A DNA stretch of 64,000 nt, taken from assembly GCA_032622095.1 (NCBI GenBank), contig CP136069.1:155113043-155177042 (forward strand), in the 5' to 3' direction. This stretch comes from Siphonodentalium dalli (Eukaryota > Mollusca > Scaphopoda > Gadilida > Siphonodentaliidae). The position numbers and the translations under genes are program-made. Position 1 is the first letter of the stretch. Every line of letters starts with the position of its first letter. Positions 50,404 through 61,000 of this stretch are shown here, one piece after another. The notes beneath the pieces were generated by a model. That model did not search any database. It worked only from the letters and a program-made list of their open reading frames with translations, and was not told the origin of the DNA.

Positions 50404-51261
50404 CAGGGTTTCCGCTATACCGGCAGGGGGTCCCCTTGACGGCCCCGTTCCCCTCGCCAAGTTTTCCCCTCCTGCCATACCCCAGGACATACTGCATGTC
50501 TATAAAGGTATAAAGATGTTTAAAACTTCTGAATTTTGTTGGAATAGTACTAAGGAATTTTAAAAGGTGAATTTATTTTATATCTTGTGAGTGTACACAC
50601 TCTAAACGCGTTGTTATACCGAAAATTGAAACAGGAAGTGATCGGAACTGACATCGCTAGAAGCTATGCCTTTGATGCTGGTTAGTTACGTTGCGGTTAG
50701 TACCCGGTTATGTTATGCAAAAGATCAGTATTTTAATCGTACATGTCATGTTTTATACCGCAAAATATACTGTTCACTTTGTAATAGAGCGAGAGAGAAA
50801 TGTGGGAGTAGCCGCACCGGGCATCAAGGCATTTTACCACTGCCCACAAAGAATTCTCATCGGCCAGATATGTAATCAGCCTTCTATATTTACACTGCAG
50901 CTGCTAAATTATATTCCGATTACGTTATGCATCCAAAATATCTGCTGGGACTTCCACAGTGAGTCTTTTAACATTAACGAGCACGTTTAACTCGGGATCC
51001 AAATTACTGGTGTTCTGTACTTAGTAAATTAATTTATATCTAATAAATTTACTAGTTTTAAAGTTACAGGTACATGTATAAGATTTGATATCTTGGCATT
51101 TGGGCAGAAATGGAACAAAACAATCCATTTCTACTCTCACACGATTCTATTGGCCGATATAATGAAAGTAGTTCAACCAGTGCTAAAACAGGCTACTTTT
51201 AACTGGATTTTCCCCTTGACGGCTACCGGCCCCATTCCCCTACCCCCTAGCGGAAACCCTG
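50404..51261. mobile_element. hAT-like element, non-autonomous
   Basis: CAGGGTTTCCGCTA to TAGCGGAAACCCTG, 858 bp, flanked by AATATAA on both sides (an imperfect 8-bp duplication). CCCCTTGACGGCC-type subterminal motifs occur at both ends. It lies about 600 bp upstream of the ZNHIT6 first coding exon. Confidence 0.82.
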
Positions 51262-51862
51262 AATATAATAATAGTCTTTCCCATCCTCAATCACTTTTTT
51301 TACAGTCATAAAACGCATCATACATGCAGACAGCCCTGCAATTCAACACTCCCCACATAACCTGAATGAATGCACTCTGATGTAGTAATAAAGCCATCTG
51401 TGAATTGATTTGATTTGATTTCGAAATCATTCATCTGATTTGTTTTGAAATCGGCTGTCCAGCTGTCCATCTATAAATAGACAACCCAATTTCTGTATGA
51501 ATGAAATGCGTCAACTGGGACTGCAGTGTTGCACATCACGTGGGAATTACATGTAACTTAATATTACAGATTGCAGGAACGTTTAGGTGCTGAAAGTCAA
51601 ACAACATGTATAATTGGCAGTTTGTCCTCCCATAAAACATAATCACATTATGTTTTTTTTAATGAAGTATAAAATCAAAATATTTATTCACATTTCCCAA
51701 ATGGTAAGAAATTACCAATCAAAATTGATACGAAACAACCAAAAATTTAAATTGGTACAAAATATCCAGAGGATACAAAACATCTTTGTACTAAACGACA
51801 ATTATATGAAAGTTTGAAACGTCTAGAAACCGTTTTAATCTATAAATTTTTTCTCCATTAGG
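51262..51862. promoter_or_regulatory. upstream flank of ZNHIT6, no promoter identified
   Basis: About 600 bp between the hAT-like element and the first recognised coding exon. AT-rich; TTCTCCATTAG at its end may be a splice acceptor. If so, the start site lies further left. Confidence 0.3.
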
Positions 51863-52040
51863 ATGAAGTGTTCTGTATGTGCAGAAGAAGTTGCTAAGTA
51901 TAAATGTCCACGATGCCTCACTCGCACATGCTCATTGTCATGTGTAAGTAAACACAAAGAAGAAACAGACTGTAATGGCCAACGAGATAAGACGGTGTAT
52001 GTGGGTGTTAAATCCATGACAGATCTCACATTGCTCAATG
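51863..52040 (+). CDS. ZNHIT6: ZNHIT6 exon: HIT zinc finger
   Basis: It encodes MKCSVCAEEVAKYKCPRC, then the rest of the finger and NGQRDKTVYVGV, ending LTLLN in phase 1 at a GTGAGT donor. This ATG is the first in the exon, with an in-frame stop upstream. TTCTCCATTAG at 51851-51861 could be a 3' splice site, so a 5' UTR exon or a short extra N-terminal exon may lie upstream. Human ZNHIT6 has a long acidic N-terminus that is not seen here. Confidence 0.93.
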
Positions 52041-55000
52041 GTGAGTTATTGCTTTATTGTGCAAAATGCAAGTGTTTCTCTGCCTGTCGTCTGCTTATAA
52101 AGTAATGCCCTAAATAATCGACTCCTTAACCACAGCAGAATTATGGGTAACTTTTGAGAGTGAGAGCTTTCCGATGAATGGCAACAAGCCATATTTCCGA
52201 CTAAATCCTGAAAAATTACCCATAATTCTGCTGTGGTTAAAGGTACTCAATCCGATAAAACTCCTCTCAATTACTATTTCAATGGGTTCGGGGGTCAAAA
52301 ATATTTGATTCGAGTCGAGTCGAGGAAGTCACCCATCAAAGCTCCGATTTGTTAGATATCGATTTTAGAAATCTATTATTTTTCATTATCGGGAATTCTT
52401 TCTGGCCCAGAAGACAGTCAAAATTTCGTTATTATTACCACTTGATTATAGAGTTATCCATCCTTGTCTGTTTGAATAGAGTTTTGGCGTAAAATCTCGA
52501 GCAGGTTACCAAATTGACGGCAGTTATTAGTACTCATCTCGAGCAATTAACACATTTCAAAAACCAATATCTAATAACTCTTGAGCTTTGTTTGATGGGT
52601 TCCTCGACTCGAATCAAATATTTTTTACCCCCAAAGCCAAAGAAATAGTAATATAGGACCCTCTGATCGGATTGTTGTTGTTGGAATCTGTTGAGATGGG
52701 GACCCTCTTTACGGATTGAGTACCTTTAAAGAGTCGATTATCAAGGGCATTATTATACAAACCTGCAAATAGTGTGTCTGTCATTTACAGAATGAGATCT
52801 GCAGATGGTGAATTTAGTGACGTTATCTTGCATGGGCTAGAGTCACCATATTCACCCTCTGGGAACCTTTTTTCTGCTTAGGCCTCACTGCTGTTGAAGA
52901 CCTATGATCAGATTGATTTTCCCCAGTTGGAGTTGGTGATGTTCACCCATTAGTCATCTCAATTGTCCATTTTATCTTCTGCAAATTAGGGGATATAGAA
53001 ACTTCCTGGAAAGGAAAAAGTAACTAAAAACAATGTTAATTTGAGACTATAGATATTTCCATGATAATGAGGCCTAAGCAGAATGAGGTCCCCAGAGGGT
53101 GAATTTGGTGATGCTAGCCCGCTGTTTATTTACGGTATAAAAACTTATGTTGGAACAGTCTATTATTCATCTGGAGGGATGTTCATGAAACATAAGTAGA
53201 AGTCAGACAGTTGAACAAATAATACATTTGCTGAAGGATTCCTATTCATTGGTGAGAATGGACCTATCCGTAGGGACTGCCCCAATTTCAATTATAGCCA
53301 ATGAGCCGATAGCTCAAACCTGGAAGCGACATATGCCTGCATAGTGATATGAATCGCACCACAAGCGGCTGCCTAGCTGATATCATAGTAAGCTATAGGG
53401 AAATTACGAACACGAGAGCAAAATATGTCTCAAAAAGATACAATGGTGTTGAAATGTGCATGGGGAACATGTCCGGTTGACGAACGATATTTATACAAAT
53501 ATCCCGGAGTGTTTTTAGTTCGGTTTCCTAAACCAGGACGTACTAAAGACAGCATATAATCAACGGGGTATCTTTGAGTTGTTTCAATTTTTCAATCTCC
53601 TGACACAACACTTTTGAAATTCTGTAAATAAATAGAAGCTCATTTAGTATTTAATTTGTTGAACAGATGTGTCCATGAGTAATATATATGTTGTGTTACT
53701 TTATGAAAACATTTTATCACCTTGCGATAATGTTATAACTTGCCATAGGGGGAATGGGAAGTTAGCAAAACAAACCATAACACCTCAGCTAGGGGCTCGA
53801 TTAATAAATACCAACAGCCCCTTAAATGTTCACACTTCCTATACTGAATGGGGTATGTTGTTTCACAATGCTTTGTCGGTATGATAAAGGTGATGACAGG
53901 AAGTATGATACTATTAATTTCACTGTGTGCTTGCGTAAATACTAATCACTGGTAATAAAATTGAACAATGACAACAAATGGGTCATTAATGATACTTGAA
54001 TAAACTGGTTGTATTTTCGTTTGTCGTTGGACATGCCATTGTTGAGGAACACTTGTGCAACTAAGATGTTCGGGAGCAGATGGAATGTTGTGTAACTTCA
54101 AACCATGAAGTGTTTTATCAATCCAATAACATGAGAGCACATTCCAACTAACCTAAAATAAAAGAGACAGAGATATCCACTGTAACATTCTGTAATAACA
54201 AAATAAATAAGGATAAATTTTACCGATAATCGGAGGACATGTTCATGTGAGTATTAATTCTATACTTTTCGGAAATACTTGCACGTGCACTAATATTATT
54301 CAAAAAATCATCAATGCATGTTAAATTTGTCTATTGCGTTGTTCATTGACTACATTTACACTAGATGGCGTGTGACTGATTAGAAATAATATTACATGTA
54401 TAGTAAATGAAATATGACAGGTCAAGTTGATTTTGAGATTATGTTGCCTATTTTCGTCAAAACCGTAAATTACGAGGATATAATCCATATATCTAAAATT
54501 CAGAAAGATAAAAGGAAAAACTTACCCGGCTTTGCAGGAGCACATCGATTCGATAATTGTCTCTGTGATGACGCAGATTTCTATATGTATTCGGTGTGGT
54601 GGTTGTGACTTTGCCATCGACCTATAACACTTCGAGTCAACCCTAGTGCATTGGTTAACTTCACTCGTTCTAATGTCATGAATATATCCCTGGGTATAAT
54701 AATTAAGCCCCTTTTCTTGTGCCCTTTTTGATAATTTATAAATGTCGGGTAAATAACAAACATTGATATCGTCTGGAACATTTAAAAGCGAACTTGAAAC
54801 ACAAGATCCGTTCTCATCGGAAGCCATTTCAGCACTGAAGATATAGCGAAATTGAGATGGCTTGTGGTGCATAGTAACAGTAATCATGCAGTGACTACAG
54901 GTGGGCGGGACGTACAGATAGGTCCATTGTTCAGATAGTAAGTTCAATAAAAGGCTGCTGGGCCACATATCCCTCGAATAAGGTTGCTTTATTTGACTGG

Positions 55001-58000
55001 TGGCTTTTTTAGAAATGAAAAATTTGATTCTGGGTAGAACCATTGAATCAAATTTTGCTTCCAACTGTTAATTATTTCTGAATCATGCAATGCCTGATGC
55101 AAAATTCATCGGATGTATTCTCAGCGTATAAGTCATCATGCAAAATTCATCGGACGTAGCCCAGATTTGAACTGGGCACAGATTCTCAAATTTTAAGTTG
55201 ACAAAGACCATAACTGCGTTAAAAATAGGTGGACAGAACCCGAATTCGAACTTGACCTGTATTTTCATATGAGTAATCCATATACAAAAATTTGAGAACA
55301 ATAAGATAACATAAAACTAAAGTTATCATCCAGAAATTATCTGCGACGGACGGACACCAATGATAGCTATAGTCCCCCGAAATTTGTTTTCCGGGAACAA
55401 CAAATGATTTGTGATCGTTTGTTGAACTTATTATCTGAACTTTTCTTAAGAGAACTTCTTGTCAATGAGTATTTGGTAAAGAAAGGGTTATTTTCCAGAG
55501 TAGTATTTACTTGTTGCTTTTTTTCATGCTACAGATTATAGATTTTTGGAAGATGTTGGCCGTAAAACTAGCAACGCTCACAGAGATGGGATGAACAAGA
55601 TGAAGTCTAAAAGAAATAATGTGAGTGGTAGTAAATGCTCATCGCTCATTTCATGCTCAAAATAACTTTAAAATGTTGTTTCCCATCTTATACCAAGATG
55701 TATTTGTGTTTGTGTCCACTCTAGAATATTCTGGGAATCCAGAGATACCGATCGTTTTTCGGACCATCACGCCAGTCTGGCTTTGTGGGTGTATCTCTTA
55801 TCCATGTCAAGATATAGTACATGTTAAAACATTCTAATTCAAACTTACATGGGCCTTTTTGACTTGTTCAGGTAATTAATTGCTACATATACATGTGCCA
55901 TGTCTTGAACACTTTTTAAGGCAACAAGACTACTTATCGATGAAGTATTAGGGTCATTCGAATATGATCGAATCAAATACTGAATCAAATACTGCACTGT
56001 GAATATATCACTGAATAACCTATCGTATGCAACCATTCCACATAGAAATCAGAAGTTTAAAAATTTTGTTGTTTGTATTGAATCAGTTGTTGTAATTTTT
56101 GCATTAGCACCTCAATAAGAAAGCAATGTTCTATGTCGGGAAATTAGAAATAACAATAAATCAGAGGACGGTAAGTACATGTATACATCCTAACTAGAAT
56201 ATTCATCATGTTTAGGAATATCAGGGCTTAAAATTCGTACGAGAATCAGAAATGATTCTTGCAAGTGATTATCTAAAAGTGAAACATGATAATCAAGTTT
56301 GATTCTCACATACATACATGTTTCTTTGCTTAACATTAAATCTTTCAAAATTGAAAGCTATACATGTATAATAAATAATGCAATTCTGCATTCCTGTCAC
56401 ATTCACATCAATTCATTTGATTGAAGATACAGGGAGAGGGTTAACTTTTTTAATATTTGAAAGTAAGATATTACTGTTGAGAAATTGACTCAGTGTATTG
56501 AATTTTCAAAACTTTTCCGGGGGGGGGGGGGGGGGGGGGGGCACTGAAATCCCAATCAAACTTTTTGACAAATTGCTGCAAACATCAAAGCATGCAATCG
56601 CCCAGCTTATTCGCTGTGGCAAGTTAAATGTCAAAGGAAACCGTGCAAGTGTTCAGAACTCAAGCACCTGCTAATGACCGTTAAAACATTAATGAATAAC
56701 TTACTGGTAGAACATAGTACTTCATATACAGGGCCCTGTGAATGGGGGGATTTGCAGTCAGTTCGATTCATGGGATATATTCGTGAATCACATCTAATCT
56801 GGAACCAAATATATGCGTGCAACATTGACGCAAATGGGGTGAAGACGTAAATATGATTTACTTCATGTACAGCCATGAAGCAAGTAAACTGAATGTGTGC
56901 AGACCTATGCTACTGTTCATACTTGGGTCCTGTGAACATTTTGTGTTTCCGAATATCGAACCAAATATACATCATTGTTCGCAAATCGAATATCGAATCG
57001 AACATCATCAAAGACTGCAAGAAGTTATATAATTAGGGGTAGTGTCCAAGCAGTCTGAGTAAACTCATACCTAAATATTCATTACAACATTGAATATAAG
57101 GTCTGACGGATAACATCGCTATCTCATTTCCAAGTCCTCGGGATTCCGTAATCTGATTGATTGCGTAAATTATTTTCCGTCCAATGAAACCGTAGGTTAA
57201 TAAACAAGTGTTAGTGGGCGGAGACTCCCATAATGTCACCTCTAAATATAGTAACAGAGCGGAATTTCGAGGCTTGCAAATACAACAGAGACAGAAAAAA
57301 TGGCTTCGAAATTATATATTCGGTACGATTCCGATTAATTTGAAGGATGTGCTGGACCTGATAGATAGGCCTGCGTTTGGTACCAACTTGGCCTCCCATA
57401 AATATAAATAGAACTTTACTCATGTCCGTGTATTTGATTTACTTTAGTGTAACATGGTTTGCAAATCAAATTATTTGCCGTAAAAAAGTCACCTGAAAGT
57501 CAAACACCGAGGAAATGATTTAATTTTATGCTTTTAAATAGTTCTAAAGCATCATTTTTGATGATGACCTTATTTTTTGCTCTCGGATGCAGCTTTCCCG
57601 TTGATGCAGCGAGTTCATCTCCCGAAAAAGAATAGTGGCACACACGACAAATATTATCTTCTGTAAGTTTATGTCACGACACAGGCCTTCTGTGGGTTGA
57701 TGAGTCGGCGAAGCACAACAAATAACACGTGGGGACACCTGTCAATCATCGATGTATTTTAAAAAATCCGTCATTTTAGGGAAGCTCTTCGCTGAATAGA
57801 AATGGTTTTGGCGACATTAGCTCCAGACACTCTATATTTCAAATATAGAGTCGACGTTCACTCAGACTGGTGTCCAAGCAGGAATATTCGGTTTTAGCGG
57901 GCACAATTCATGGAAATAGTGACTGCTTGCAAACGCGTTTTAAAAAACATACATTAGTAAAATATAGCCTCATTCTCATTGCCAAACGATGCTTGACTGC

Positions 58001-61000
58001 TTTCTCACTATTTAAGCTTTCGAACACTCTTGTGCAAACATGAAGTTTTATATGGGCGCATGAATGTGAACTCCTCGACCCTTGACCTTATGGCAAAGTA
58101 AGGCAGTATACGGTTCGGAGATTGACGAGTTTTACTGAATTGAGAAATAAAGCACTCGGAAAACACATTCTACATCACGGAACTCCAAACAAATTTATTT
58201 TAAATCAAGTAGTTTGCAAATTAAGGAATGGGACATGGTTGTCGTTTTGTGTGAAATTGCTGTGTAAATACATATTGCATGCATATGTAGTAGGTCTTAA
58301 CTTCCATTTGAAGCCTATAACTTTGGCCGTGTTGTTTCGTTTCTGGAATTATTCCGATGTGTATTGTGTACTTTACAAATAAGATGTTCATTAGCATTCA
58401 AGGAATTTATTTCACAATTCCCAAGCATACAGTAGTGCCCTAAATAATCGACTCTTTAACCACAGCAGAATTATGGGTAACTTTTCAGGATTTGGTTGGA
58501 AATATGGCTTGATGCCATTCATCGGAATGCTCTCACTGAGAGCTTTCCGATGAATGGCAACAGGCTACGTCTCTTCGAAAAATCAGATAATTTCTCATGG
58601 AGGTGGGCCCTTTTTGTCCGCCGACCCAACGGGTTCGGAGGACTATTATAATCAGCACGTCCGTCCGTGCGTACAAGGTTTCCGGATGATAACTTTAGTT
58701 AGAGTGAACCAAATTAAATTAAATTTGGTATGTGGGTTTACTAGCAGAAAAGACAGGTCAAGTTAGAATTCTGGTTCCGTCCGCCAATTTTCACCAGAGT
58801 TATGCCCCTTTTTCAACTTAGAATTTTACCGTCTGTTAACATTTTTGGTTTCCGACCGATAACTCCAGTTTGGATTATTTAATCTGAACCAAAGTTGGTA
58901 TGTGTATTTCCCAGCTAAAGATACAGGCCAAGTTCGAAAATGAGTTCCGTCCAATTATTTTTACATGAGTTACGGCCCTTTTTGTCCGCCGACCCAACGG
59001 GTTTGGAGGACTATTATAATCAGCACGTCCATCCGTGTGTCGGTGCGTCCGAGGTTTCCGGATGATAACTTTAGTTAGAGTGAACCAAATTAAATTAAAT
59101 TTGGTATGTGGGTTTACTAGCAGAAAAGACAGGTTTTTATGCGCAAACAACGGTCGTATCAAGCCGATGCTTAGAGGCGGACATGAGGTCTACCTACCTT
59201 TATTATCCGCCGACCCAACGGGTTCGGAGGACTATTATAATCAGCCTGTGTGTGCGTACGTCCGTGCGTCCGAGGTTTCCGGATGATAACTTTAGTTAGA
59301 GTGAACCAAATTAAATTTGGTATGTGGGTTTAATAGCAGAAAAGACAGGTCAAGTTCGAATTCTGGTTCCGTCCGCTAATTTTCACCAGAGTTATGCCCC
59401 TTTTTCGACTTAGAATTTGACTGTCTGTTAACATTTTTGGTTTCCGACCGATAACTCCAGTTTGGAGTATTTGATCTGAACCAAAGTTGGTATGTGTATT
59501 TCCCAGCTAAAGATACAGGCCAAGTTCGAATATGAGTTCCGTCCAATTATTTTACATAAGTTACGGCCCTTTTTTTTCGAATTAGAATTTGACCGTCTGT
59601 TAACATTTTTGGTTTCCGACCGATAACTCCAGTTTGGATTATTTGATCTGAACCAAAGTTGGTATGTGTATTTCCCAGCTAAAGATACAGGCCAAGTTCG
59701 AATATGGGTTCCGTCCAATTATTTTTACATGAGTTACGGCCCATTTTTCGATTTAGAATTTGACCGTCTGTTAATATTTTTGGTTTCCGACCGATAACTC
59801 CAGTTTGGATTATTTTATCTGAACCAAAGTTGGTATGTGTCTTTCTCCCAGCAAAACACAGGTCAAGTTCGAATTCGGGTTCCGCCCGCCAATTTTCACC
59901 AGAGTTATGTCCCTTTTTGACTTAGAATTTTTGCCAATTTGAGGTTTCCGGATGATAACTTTAGTAAATGTGTACTGAATGAAATTAAATTTGGTATGTA
60001 GGTTTACTAGTTCGACTTAGAATTTGACCGTCTGTTAACATTTTTGGTTTCCGACCGATAACTCCAGTTTCGATTATTTGATCTGAACCAAAGTTGGTAT
60101 GTGTCTTTCTCCCAGCAAAACACAGGTCAAGTTCGAATTCGGGTTCCGCCCGCCAATTTTCACCAGAATTATTTCCCTTTTTTACTTAGAATTTTTGCCA
60201 ATTTAAGGTTTCCGGATGATAACTTTAATAAATGTGTACTGAATGAAATTAAATTTGGTATGTAGGTTTACTAGCACTAAAGACAGGTTTTTATGCGCAA
60301 ACAACGGTCATATCAAGCCGACTCTTAGAGGCGGACATGAGGTCTACCGACCTTTTATTGTCCGCCGACCCAACGGGTTCGGGGATAATCAGCCTGTGCG
60401 TGCGTGCGTCCGAGATTTCCGGATGATAACTTTAGTTAGAGTGAACCAAATTAAATTAAATTTGGTATGTGGGTTTACTAGCAGAAAAGACAGGTCAAGT
60501 TCGAATTCTGGTTCCGTCCGCCAATTGTCACCAGAGTTATGCCCCCTTTTCGACTTAGAATTTGACTGTCTGTTAACATTTTTGGTTTCCGACCGATAAC
60601 TCCAGTTTGGATTATTTGATCTGAACCAAAGTTGGTATGTGTATTTCCCAGCTAAAGATACAGGCCAAGTTCGAATATGGGTTCCGTCCAATTATTTTTA
60701 CATGAGTTACGGCCCTTTTTCGACTTAGAATTTGACCGTCTGTTAACATTTTTGGTATGTGTCTTTCTCCCAGCAAAACACAGGTCAAGTTCGAATTCGG
60801 GTTCCGCCCGCCAATTTTCACCAGAATTATGTCCCTTTTTGCCAATTTGAGGTTTCCGGATGATAACTTTAGTAAATGTGTACTGAATGAAATTAAATTT
60901 GGTATGTAGGTTTACTAGCACTAAAGACAGGTTTTTATGTGCAAACAACCGTCGTATCAAGCCGATACTTAGAGGCGGACATGACCTTTTATTCTACTTG

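Larger units (their letters stand above)
55406..57041. other. ZNHIT6 intron sequence, no further gene seen
   Basis: Apart from ZNHIT6 exon 2 (55535-55620) and the poly-G run, nothing is recognised. Confidence 0.45.

Noticed and set aside
50636-50990. ETS-like ACAGGAAGTG motif with following ATG frames, considered as the ZNHIT6 promoter and first exon
   Set aside because: It lies inside the hAT-like element 50404-51261, and joining its ATG frame to 51862 does not give the HIT finger frame.
53669-53884. Plus-strand open frame of 71 codons next to the SWIM fragment
   Set aside because: No motif of the SWIM/YqaJ or THAP families and no splice context; probably chance.
59428-60691. Repeated minus-strand frames (MDGTHIRTWPVSLAGKYTYQ)
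   Set aside because: Products of the family B pearl-like monomers, not a gene.
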